Shown here in pieces: positions 26,875 through 34,653 of a stretch of DNA of 64,000 nucleotides. The stretch lies in NCBI GenBank assembly GCA_017559825.1, contig JAFYQR010000142.1, positions 1 to 64,000 on the forward strand, read 5' to 3'. Numbering within the stretch: position 1 is the first letter of the stretch; each line of letters starts with the position of its first letter. The stretch comes from Thermoguttaceae bacterium. GTDB taxonomy: Bacteria; Planctomycetota; Planctomycetia; Pirellulales; Thermoguttaceae. A program made the position numbers and the translations under genes. Below the pieces are notes generated by a model. It had not been told where the DNA came from, made no database searches, and saw only the letters and a program-made list of their open reading frames with translations.

Positions 26875-28080
26875 ATGGCGGAGACCGCGTTTTTTGGCGC
26901 GACGGCGCTTGTGGGATTCGCGCTTGCCGTTCGGTTTTTGGCAAAATCGTTTAAAACGTTGCGAGTGCAACGGTTAATCGAGAACACGCCGACGGTGAAA
27001 GCGAAAAGCGTTTTTATCGGAACGGTCGAGTTGCGCGGAACGGCGACGCTGGAAAACGCTCGACCGTTGACCGCTTCAATTTCAGGTTTGCCTTGCGTTT
27101 ACGTTCGAAACGAACTCGAAAAATCGAACGGCGTCGAGTGGAAAACGGTCGCGCGCCCTGCGAAACGCTTGGCTTATTGGCGTCTGCGCGACGAAACCGG
27201 CTCCGTTCGCGTCGTTACGCGAGGCGCCGAGATTCGACCGCGCTTGTTGGGCGAGCGATATTTGACGCCGGTTCAGCGCGTTCGCGAATACGGTATTCCT
27301 TTGGGTAGCGAGGTTTACGTCTTTGGTAAAGCGCGGATTCAAGCCGACGCGGTCGCGCCGGAAATCGCCGCCGACGCGACGCAATTTTTGTTGATTTCGA
27401 CCGCCGACGCGGAGTGCGTCGTTGAGGAAAAAGCGGAGGAAACGACGACGCGTAGTATGCTTGGACTGTTAGGTTGCGAAATTTTAAGCGTGAGCGTCGT
27501 TTTTTTAATCGCGCCGTCGTCGTTCTTATTAGGCGTTTTGGGCGGCGCGGCGTTGGGAATCTCTTTATATTGTTTCGCCTTTGAGACGGCTTTCGCCGTT
27601 TCCGTCGCGAATTCGTTGAGCGATTTGAGACGTCGCGTTTGTCAAGCTAAGTCGAACGCCGATATTGAGTTAACGCGGCGAAGCGATTTGTTTTTGGCGT
27701 TGACGTCCGCGGCGCAAGGCTGGACGCGGCAAGACCGCGCCGTCGAGGAAGCGTTGGCGACGTTGCGTTTGCAAGCCGAGCTCGAACGTCCGACCGTTTC
27801 GTTTGACGGCGGCGCGCGACCTTGGACGTCGACGTTGCGCGAGCTTGTCGAAGAAACTCCGGAACTTGCTGAAAACGAAGCGTTTGCGTATTTGCAAAAG
27901 AGCGTCGCCGACGCGGAGGAACGAATCGCGGCCTCGCGCGCCTATTACAACGCCGTCGCAAAATTGTACGAGGCGCGGCGTCGCGCTTGGTCGTCCCTTG
28001 CGTTTTTATTGCGATTTGAAGAAGCGCGCTTTTTTAAGACGAGCGTTTTTGCGGCGTCGTCCAACAAAATTAAGGTGTAA
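26875..28080 (+). CDS. GIDE-LemA membrane protein, copy 2
   Basis: A 401-residue paralogue of the gene upstream, with the same order. A helix (FFGATALVGFALAVRFLA) precedes the GIDE domain (TVKAKSVFIGTVELRGTAT, ISGLPCVYVRNELEK, YWRLRDETGSVRVVTRGAEI, GIPLGSEVYVFGKARI). A hydrophobic hairpin (CEILSVSVVFLIAPSSFLLGVLGGAALGISLYCF) and the LemA-type region (KSNADIELTRRSDLFLALTSA, ASRAYYNAVAKLYEARRRAW) follow. The two copies are clearly homologous but well diverged in sequence, so the duplication is old. The function is unknown; LemA-domain proteins are inner-membrane scaffolds in several bacteria. The ATG at 26875 is preferred over an upstream TTG. Confidence 0.85.
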   Translation: MAETAFFGATALVGFALAVRFLAKSFKTLRVQRLIENTPTVKAKSVFIGTVELRGTATLENARPLTASISGLPCVYVRNELEKSNGVEWKTVARPAKRLAYWRLRDETGSVRVVTRGAEIRPRLLGERYLTPVQRVREYGIPLGSEVYVFGKARIQADAVAPEIAADATQFLLISTADAECVVEEKAEETTTRSMLGLLGCEILSVSVVFLIAPSSFLLGVLGGAALGISLYCFAFETAFAVSVANSLSDLRRRVCQAKSNADIELTRRSDLFLALTSAAQGWTRQDRAVEEALATLRLQAELERPTVSFDGGARPWTSTLRELVEETPELAENEAFAYLQKSVADAEERIAASRAYYNAVAKLYEARRRAWSSLAFLLRFEEARFFKTSVFAASSNKIKV

Positions 28081-28112
28081 ATATTGAAAACGCTTGGGAT
28101 AAAAGCTAGGGT

Positions 28113-29555
28113 TTAACGGTTTTCGAGCGCGCCGATTAAAACGTCGCCGCGACGCGACGTCAAGCGAACGTCGGTTAAAACGTCGCCGAGCGCGACGCCG
28201 TTCGCCGCTTCGAGCGATTCCGAACGTAGAGAAGCGGCGACGTTTAACGGGTTGCGGTCGGCGTTTGACGCGACGTCGTTAAGCGGGATTTCTACGTTGA
28301 AATAGCGGTCGGTCGTTCCGGTCGCGACGATTCGACCGTCGGGGCGGCGTTCGATTTCCTCGACGAGAACGCGAGCCGTCCGACCGACGAAACGCTCCGC
28401 AAACCGTTCGCGCAGTTCGTTTGCGATTTGTTGTAAGCGGGCGGCGCGTTCTTTTTTGACTTCCGGCGCGATTTGGTTCGGGAGACCGGCCGCGATCGTT
28501 CCGGTTCGCGGACTAAAACGGAAGACGTGAACGCGCGAAAATTCGAGTTCGCGAACGACGTCGCAAGTCCTTTCAAATTGAGCGTTAGTTTCGCCCGGAA
28601 AACCGACGATAACGTCGGTCGTCAAGGCGGCGTTCGGAACGCGGCGGCAAATTTCGCGACATTTTTCGACGAACGGCGCGCTCGACCAACGACGGCGCAT
28701 CGCGGCTAAAACGTCGTCGTCGCCGCTTTGCATCGAGAGGTGAAACTGCGGGCAAAGAACGTCCGGACGCTCTTCGAAGACGCGCAACGTTTTGTCGCAA
28801 ACTTCGACCGCTTCGAGACTTCCGAGACGCCAGCGGACGGGAAGCTCCGCGTCGACAAGAGTTCGCAAAAGCGCGCCGAGGTCGGTTCGTTCCTCGAGCG
28901 GAACGCGATGCGCGCGTTCAAGATAAGCGTCGAGCGGAGCGTCGTCGGGAACCGGCGGCAAAGAATCCGGCGTCGCGCGGTAAAAGTCGACGCCGTAATG
29001 TCCGAGGTGAATGCCGGTTAGGACGATTTCGCGATAGCCGGCGGCGACAAGCGTTCGCGCTTCGGCGAGAATATCGTCGGGGCGTCGGCTCCGCAGGTAG
29101 GGGCGCGTCGACGGAATAATGCAATAGGCGCACCCGACGCGGCAACCGTCTTGGATTTTGACGTAAGCGCGCCGGCGTTCCGCGAAGCCGTCGACGCCGG
29201 TTGGAATCGTCGTTAAACCGCGCCGCCGAAGAAAATCGACGATTTGTCGTTTGTCCGGAACGACCTCCGAAACGTTTGGAAGCGCCGCCGCGCTATGGGG
29301 ATCGGACGCCGCAAAACACCCGAAAACAACGATTTCCGCGTTTGGATAAAGTTTCGCAAAGCGCGAAATCGTTTTGCGGCTTTTCGCGTCGCTTTCCGCC
29401 GTTACCGAACAGGTGTTAACGAGAACGAGATCGACGTCGTTAGACGACGCGACGTCGTCCGCCGCTTCCCAACCGTTCGCGACGAACGCCGTCCGCAAAA
29501 ACTGCGTTTCGTATTGATTGACCTTGCACCCGAGCGTCGCCGTTTTGAATCGCAT
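28113..29555 (-). CDS. mtaB: tRNA t6A37 methylthiotransferase
   Basis: A 480-residue radical SAM enzyme of the MiaB family that converts t6A37 to ms2t6A37 in tRNA. The N-terminal UPF0004 domain holds the second iron-sulphur cluster cysteines C10 (LGCKVNQYETQ), C49 (VNTCSVT) and C80 (VFGCFA). The radical SAM triad C138, C142 and C145 is in DGCRVGCAYCIIPSTRP. The C-terminal TRAM domain (RTARVLVEEIERRPDGRIVATGTTDRYFNVEI) binds the tRNA. The LGCKVNQYE start and SIMP-like PSTRP sequence favour MtaB over MiaB. The frame runs far upstream into rpoD, but the ATG at 29555 follows GGAG and starts the domain. It lies 44 bases after rpoD on the same strand. Confidence 0.93.
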   Translation of the reverse strand: MRFKTATLGCKVNQYETQFLRTAFVANGWEAADDVASSNDVDLVLVNTCSVTAESDAKSRKTISRFAKLYPNAEIVVFGCFAASDPHSAAALPNVSEVVPDKRQIVDFLRRRGLTTIPTGVDGFAERRRAYVKIQDGCRVGCAYCIIPSTRPYLRSRRPDDILAEARTLVAAGYREIVLTGIHLGHYGVDFYRATPDSLPPVPDDAPLDAYLERAHRVPLEERTDLGALLRTLVDAELPVRWRLGSLEAVEVCDKTLRVFEERPDVLCPQFHLSMQSGDDDVLAAMRRRWSSAPFVEKCREICRRVPNAALTTDVIVGFPGETNAQFERTCDVVRELEFSRVHVFRFSPRTGTIAAGLPNQIAPEVKKERAARLQQIANELRERFAERFVGRTARVLVEEIERRPDGRIVATGTTDRYFNVEIPLNDVASNADRNPLNVAASLRSESLEAANGVALGDVLTDVRLTSRRGDVLIGALENR

Positions 29556-29599
29556 TCGAAAAGTCTCCGGAAGGTGTTTAACTCGTTGGAGACGACGGT

Positions 29600-31354
29600 T
29601 TACTTGACGAACGCGTCGCCGCTTTCGGCGAGAACCGCCTCGCGATCCATTTCGTCGAGGAAACCGAGCAAACGGCTCGATCGGCCCGGCGTTTGCAGTT
29701 TTTTGACCGCTTTGGCTTCGATTTGTCGCACTCGTTCCCGCGTAACTTCGAAGATGCGTCCGACTTCTTCGAGCGTGTACATGTATCCGTTTTCGAAACC
29801 GTAACGCAGTTTGATGATGTCGCGTTCTCTCGGCGTCAGCGTCTTTAGAAGCTTGTCCAACTCCTTGCGCAGCATTTGGTTGCCGGCGCTTTTTTCCGGA
29901 CGCTCGAAGGACGAGTCGGCGACGAAATCTCCGAAATTCGCGTCGTCGTAGTCGCCGATCGGCCGTTCGAGGCTGATCAGCGACGCGCCGGTTTGGAAGA
30001 TACATTCGATTTCTCTCGGACGCATTTTGAGACGTTCCGCCAATTCTTCGACGCTTAACTCGCGCCCGGAGCGTTGAAATTCGTTCTTTTGAATCGTCCG
30101 CAATTTCGACAACGCGTCGATCATGTGCGCCGGGAGACGAATCGTGCGAGCTTGCTCCGAAATGGCGCGAGTGATCGCCTGACGGATCCACCAAGTCGCG
30201 TAAGTCGAGAACTTGTAGCCTCTTCGGTATTCGAATTTGTCGACGGCGCGCATCAGGCCGGTGTTGCCTTCTTGGATGAGGTCGAGGAAACTCATGCCGC
30301 GATTGCGATATTTTTTCGCGATCGACACGACGAGGCGCAGATTGCCGCGGGAAAGAGCGCTTTTCGCTTCTTCGTATTCGCGTTGGTAACGGGCGATTTT
30401 TTCGAGGCGACGCGCCAAATTACGGGGCGATTCCTGCGCTTTGCGGCGAAGTTCGCGCCATTCGGCTTGGACGGCGGCGCGGCGATTCGGCGACGCGACG
30501 GCGTAACGCGGCGAATTCATGAAGGCGCGCAGTTCGTCGAAGCGAGCGCTCGTCGCTTTCATCGATTTGACGACGGCGTGAACGCGGCGAGTGCGCAGGC
30601 TGAGCTCTTCGATCAGGAGAGCGCAACGACGGCGACGCAACGTCATGGCGCGGCGCGTTTTACGTTTTTCGGCGGAGGGGACGGTCGAAGCGCGGAGACG
30701 TTTGCCGTCGGCGCGGAGCGTCGCGACGGCGCGTTCGAGCGTCTCAAGATGGATCGGCATGCGTTTTTGAATCGCTTCTTTCGAAAGGCGCTCGGAAAGC
30801 GATTTTTTGATCGTTCGATCAAACGCGGCGCGTTCCTCGCACACGTCGCGCAGAAGGCGGGTCGCGTCGCCGACGGCGGCGGGAGACGACAAAACGACGC
30901 GACGGAAACGACGGCGCGTTTTCTCAATTTTACGCGACGCGGCGATTTCTTCGTCTCGCGTAAGAAGCGGAATATCGGCTAGTTGCGACAAATAAAGACG
31001 GATCGGATCGGAGTTCCAGCGCTCCGTTTCTCCGAAATCGAGCGCCGCGACGACGGACTCGGCGCGTTCTCGTTCCGGTTCGCGCTCAACTCGATATTCG
31101 TCGTAATCGACGGCGCGAGTCGGAGCGTCGTCGTCGCTAACGAAGTAGTCGAAACAAGCGTCCTGCGAGTCGTCCTCGATGATGTCGACGTCCTCTTCTT
31201 CGAGTCGCGCTTTCCACTCTTTGGCGCGGGTCGAATCGACCGAATCGGCGGTGAGGAGCAGTTGCGTAAACTCTTGAACGGTAACGTACCCTCGCGCCTT
31301 GCCTTGGGCCAAGAGCTCTTGAAAATCAACGACGTTCCAATTAAAACGCGACAC
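29600..31354 (-). CDS. rpoD: Primary RNA polymerase sigma factor, sigma-70 group
   Basis: A 584-residue sigma factor. It has region 1.2 ([22 protein letters not shown]), a long non-conserved insertion (residues about 165-300), region 2 ([24 protein letters not shown] through [18 protein letters not shown]) and region 3 ([19 protein letters not shown]). Region 4 ends in [26 protein letters not shown], which reads the -35 element. The complete set of regions and the dnaG neighbour mark the housekeeping sigma. The start is GTG at 31354, with AGGAG 6 bases upstream giving a strong ribosome site. dnaG lies 144 bases upstream and mtaB follows, a macromolecular-synthesis-type order without rpsU. Confidence 0.93.
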   Translation of the reverse strand: MSRFNWNVVDFQELLAQGKARGYVTVQEFTQLLLTADSVDSTRAKEWKARLEEEDVDIIEDDSQDACFDYFVSDDDAPTRAVDYDEYRVEREPERERAESVVAALDFGETERWNSDPIRLYLSQLADIPLLTRDEEIAASRKIEKTRRRFRRVVLSSPAAVGDATRLLRDVCEERAAFDRTIKKSLSERLSKEAIQKRMPIHLETLERAVATLRADGKRLRASTVPSAEKRKTRRAMTLRRRRCALLIEELSLRTRRVHAVVKSMKATSARFDELRAFMNSPRYAVASPNRRAAVQAEWRELRRKAQESPRNLARRLEKIARYQREYEEAKSALSRGNLRLVVSIAKKYRNRGMSFLDLIQEGNTGLMRAVDKFEYRRGYKFSTYATWWIRQAITRAISEQARTIRLPAHMIDALSKLRTIQKNEFQRSGRELSVEELAERLKMRPREIECIFQTGASLISLERPIGDYDDANFGDFVADSSFERPEKSAGNQMLRKELDKLLKTLTPRERDIIKLRYGFENGYMYTLEEVGRIFEVTRERVRQIEAKAVKKLQTPGRSSRLLGFLDEMDREAVLAESGDAFVK

Positions 31355-31498
31355 AAAAATCTCCTTGACGACGTCTTGTCGTCTCGCAAGGGTTCGCGAC
31401 GGCTCGCTTTCGAAAGGCGCGCTCGCAAGAGCGGGCGAAAACGCCGTTTCGTCGGCTTGTCGTCGACCGTTCGACCCGTCTTTGTCCGTAAAAACGGC

Positions 31499-33790
31499 TC
31501 AGTCGATTCGGTTTTCTTCTTTTTCTTGGAGCAAGCGGCGGCATTCGAGGAGCGCTTGCAGTTTAGCTTCGGGGGACAGTTCGGTTTCGCGCAGGAGACC
31601 GACGCGTCTCGGGAGCTCGCGCTTGAAACGTTCGCGCTCGAATCCGGCGAAAATTTCGCGTAGGAGCGTTTCGAGCCGCTCCGGATCGGCGGTTGTTTCG
31701 AGCAGGTTTTTCGCGGCGGCGCTTTCGTCGAGTTCGATCAAAAACGCTTTCATCGTCTCGTCTTCGTAGCGGAGCATCACGCGGTCGAAGGTCGGCGAGT
31801 CGCCTCGCGTCCAAAGGTCGCGCGCCAGCAGGTCGAGCTGACGGGTTATCGGCGACCGCAGCGCTTCGAACGGAACGTTTTCGGCGAGTCGCGGATAATG
31901 TTCCGGCGTCGAGAGCCAGAGCTCCAAATACTCGCGTTCCAGCGAGTTCGGTTGGAAACGAGCGTCGTTCCAAACGCTTTTTTCGAACGGAAGGAAACGT
32001 TCGCGCAGCTCGGCGTCCGTTTCGTCGTCGGCGCCGGGAATCGGGTAAACCCAGTCCCGACGAAAGGCCGCGATTTGCTCCGCCTCCGGGTCGACCGGGG
32101 ACGCGGGGAGCGGTTCGCCGTCGGAAGCCGGCGTTCCCCAGCGGTCGGCGATTCGTTCGCGCCGTTCTTCCCAACGTTGTTCGCGGCGTTCGTCTCGTTC
32201 GGCGTCGACGCGTTGTTTACGCCGACGCTCGCCCAGCTGACGACGAATCTCCGCTTCGCTAACGCGAAACCGGGCCGCCAGCCGCTGAATTGTTTTCAGC
32301 ATTCGAAGTCGAACCGGGTCGTCCGAGGAAGTCGAACGTTCCGGGAAGAGCGCGACGATTTCGAGGAGCGAATCGAGCGCTTTGGCCGAGCCGACGACGT
32401 CGTTTTCGAGGTCGATTCCGGCGGTCGCGGCGGCGAACGCGCAGTCCATCGCGTCGACCGTTCCGTTTTCAAGGAGTTCTTCGAACGCTTCCGCGCCGTT
32501 TTCGAGCAAAAACTCGCAGGGGTCGGCTCCGTCGGGAAGCGTCAGGACGTTCATGTCGACGCCTTGCTCGACGAAGAAACGAAGGACTTCGCGCGTCCGT
32601 TTTTGGCCCGCTTCGTCGCCGTCGAGGAGCAAAATCGTCTTGTCCGCGAACCGCTTCAACATGCGGACGTGCTCCGCGCCGAGGGCCGTCCCCAGCACGG
32701 CGACGACGTTCTCAAAGCCGAATTGCGCCGCCATCGCGCAGTCGGTGTATCCTTCGACGACGAGGACTTTGCGGGTTTTGCGGATCGCGTTGCGGGCCAA
32801 ATCAAGCCCGTAAACCATCTTCGACTTCGTAAAAATCGGCGTTTCCGGCGAGTTGACGTACTTCGCCGGGCTTTTGAGCGTCGTGTTCGGGAGGAGCCGC
32901 CCGCCGAACGCGACGACGCGGTCTTGGACGTCGCGAATCGGAAAAATTAGGCGTCCGCGGAACCGATCGTAATATCGGCGCCGCTCGTCGGGCCCGAGTT
33001 TCGGCGTTTGAGCGAAGCGCGGACGGGGTTTCGGACGCCCCGACGCGTCGTAATCTTCGCGGTAAGCGAGCGCGCCGGCCGTTTCCAACGCTCGAACGCG
33101 ATTGCGGTCGCCGCCGATCCACCCGAGAACCGCTCCGAAATCGAGCGGCGCGTAACCGATTTGGAACCGCTCGCTCGTCGCGTCGGAGATTCCGCGATCT
33201 CGAACGTAAGCGCGAGCCGTCTCCGCTTCCGGCGAATGCAAAAACTCGGCGCGATACTTCCCGGCGAGCCAGTCGAGCGCTCGGTAAAGGGTCGCTTTGG
33301 GGATTTCCGTCGGAACGTAAAGCGTTTGCGAAACGGCGTTCTCGTCGTTCGTTTCCGGCGAGGCGAGGCCCGCGAACTCGGCGCCCTGCGCGTCCAAATA
33401 CGCGGCGTCGAGGAGGGCGTTCGGGTCGTCTCCGTTTGGCGTCGGGAGCGCGGGACGCTTGCGAAACGGCGCGTCGAGGCGCGGGCGTTTCGGGCGTTTG
33501 ACGAGCTCGATTCCGGCCATGTCGGCGAGAATCTGCATCGCTTCCTTAAAGTCGACGTTTTCGATCTTCATTACGAACGAAAACACGTCGCCGCCGATGT
33601 TGCACACCCAGCATTTGAACGTTTGACGCTGCGGATTGACTTGCAAACTCGGGCGCGAGTCGTCGTGCCAGGGGCAGCGTCCGACGAAGTTCGCGCCCTG
33701 CCGACGCAGCGGAACGTACCGCTCGACCAAATCGACGACGTCGATCGCGTCGCGAATTTGCTCTCGTTGGTCGAACGACGGGGCGGACAA
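31499..33790 (-). CDS. dnaG: DNA primase
   Basis: A 763-residue primase that makes RNA primers on the lagging strand. The zinc-binding domain has Cys39, His42, Cys60 and Cys63 (RCPWHDDSRPSLQ ... FKCWVCNIGGD). The RNA polymerase core starts with ERFQIGYAPLDFGAVLGW, and the Toprim fold has VVEGYTDCAMAAQFG and LLLDGDEAGQKRT. The C-terminal region past residue 500 is long and helical and should contact the replicative helicase. The start is TTG at 33790 with AAGGAG 7 bases before it; the codon is weak but the ribosome site is strong. A near-consensus promoter lies some 260 bases upstream. It is followed by rpoD. Confidence 0.95.
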   Translation of the reverse strand: MSAPSFDQREQIRDAIDVVDLVERYVPLRRQGANFVGRCPWHDDSRPSLQVNPQRQTFKCWVCNIGGDVFSFVMKIENVDFKEAMQILADMAGIELVKRPKRPRLDAPFRKRPALPTPNGDDPNALLDAAYLDAQGAEFAGLASPETNDENAVSQTLYVPTEIPKATLYRALDWLAGKYRAEFLHSPEAETARAYVRDRGISDATSERFQIGYAPLDFGAVLGWIGGDRNRVRALETAGALAYREDYDASGRPKPRPRFAQTPKLGPDERRRYYDRFRGRLIFPIRDVQDRVVAFGGRLLPNTTLKSPAKYVNSPETPIFTKSKMVYGLDLARNAIRKTRKVLVVEGYTDCAMAAQFGFENVVAVLGTALGAEHVRMLKRFADKTILLLDGDEAGQKRTREVLRFFVEQGVDMNVLTLPDGADPCEFLLENGAEAFEELLENGTVDAMDCAFAAATAGIDLENDVVGSAKALDSLLEIVALFPERSTSSDDPVRLRMLKTIQRLAARFRVSEAEIRRQLGERRRKQRVDAERDERREQRWEERRERIADRWGTPASDGEPLPASPVDPEAEQIAAFRRDWVYPIPGADDETDAELRERFLPFEKSVWNDARFQPNSLEREYLELWLSTPEHYPRLAENVPFEALRSPITRQLDLLARDLWTRGDSPTFDRVMLRYEDETMKAFLIELDESAAAKNLLETTADPERLETLLREIFAGFERERFKRELPRRVGLLRETELSPEAKLQALLECRRLLQEKEENRID

Positions 33791-34053
33791 ACCGGGCTCC
33801 TTCGGGGGGCTGAGGATTGCGGACGAACGTAAAAGTCGCTCTATTTTACGCCGTCAAAACGTCGACGGCGACGGCGGGAAAATTTTTTGCGGTTTTCCGC
33901 TTGACCCGCGTTGGAAAAATCGCTAATCTTCGCCTAGTTTCCGGCGAGGAAGCGAACGCTCGTTCCAACGACCGAACGCCGTTTAAACGAACGACGACGA
34001 AACGGGGATTCGTCGCCGTCGTTAATAGGTACGCTCCGTTCGCGACAGGAACG

Positions 34054-34082
34054 ATTATAAAATCTTTTGTTTTTTTCGTCAA
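34054..34082 (-). promoter_or_regulatory. Promoter of dnaG-rpoD
   Basis: Minus strand: -35 TTGACG, 17-base A-rich spacer, -10 TATAAT, differing from the sigma-70 consensus by one base. Transcription should start near 34047, leaving a leader of about 257 bases before the TTG start of dnaG. Confidence 0.8.
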
Positions 34083-34340
34083 TATCTAAAATTTTTCCTC
34101 AAGTTCTCATCTTAATCGGACGACGCGGTAAATCTTTTTAAACTGGCATTGTTTCGTTAGGACGCGCCTTTTGCGTCTTTTCTCTATTTTGAAATAATTG
34201 TTAAAAGAAACTCCGTCGTTGAAAACGCTGGGAATTCAATAAGTTAAAACGATCGAAGACGGCGAAACACAACGAGCGCGCCGTCGACTTTTTTGTTGCC
34301 GAGAATCGTTATTTTGCGTATCCGCTGAAAGTTGGTTTAT

Positions 34341-34375
34341 TTTGCGTTGTTGCCTATATTCGCTAATTTGCCCAA
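34341..34375. repeat. Phased A/T plus G-cluster repeat, reverse orientation
   Basis: On the minus strand the segment reads CATATTGGGCAAATTAGCGA followed by ATATAGGCAA, with the same octamer-like phasing as the segments at 14199 and 58813. Confidence 0.4.
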
Positions 34376-34483
34376 TATGTTGTAGCGGGGCGTAAAATAA
34401 AAAGAATAGAGCGGATGGGGAGAATTTGAAAATTTTCGCAAATTTTTGGGAATTTTTTGTCGCTGAGATTTTGTCGGTTGAGT

Positions 34484-34515
34484 TTGCGTAAAATAGGTGA
34501 AATGGCTAAAGAAAA
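34484..34515. repeat. Phased A/T plus GG repeat in the tkt-dnaG gap
   Basis: Reads GCGTAAAATAGGTGAAATGG then CTAAAG. The core AAAATAGGTnAnATGGCnAA matches the spacer upstream of ligA at 14213-14232. Confidence 0.45.
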
Positions 34516-34574
34516 CGTCGGTTTAAATAAGAGCGTTTTTGTGGAGATTAGAAGGAAACGTCGAACAAGAACGG

Positions 34575-34607
34575 AAAAAGCCGCCGACGCGTTCGAACGT
34601 CGGCGGC
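34575..34607 (-). terminator. Intrinsic terminator of tkt
   Basis: Perfect 10-base stem GCCGCCGACG / CGTCGGCGGC with an 8-base loop, followed on the minus strand by five T, about 47 bases after the tkt stop codon. Confidence 0.85.
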
Positions 34608-34653
34608 GGAAAGCGCCTCTTTATCGGCGGCGCTAGTTAGTCGACGGCAAAAA

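Larger units (their letters stand above)
33791..34653. other. 863-base AT-rich gap between tkt and dnaG
   Basis: This is the largest non-coding stretch in the window. From the dnaG side it holds the untranslated leader (33791-34047), the promoter at 34054-34082, then about 450 bases of AT-rich sequence with no supported ORF, and finally the tkt terminator at 34575-34607. Degenerate W-tract/G-cluster repeats occur at 34341-34375 and 34484-34515. Short open frames (for instance 33817-34089) have no protein character. I see no tRNA or other structured RNA that I can name. Confidence 0.6.

Noticed and set aside
29556-30194. N-terminal extension of the mtaB frame into rpoD
   Set aside because: It lies antiparallel-free but out of frame over the rpoD coding region; the radical SAM family start and a ribosome site are at 29555.
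33817-34089. 90-codon plus-strand frame in the dnaG leader
   Set aside because: It covers the dnaG promoter and start region on the opposite strand, with no ribosome site and no recognisable features.
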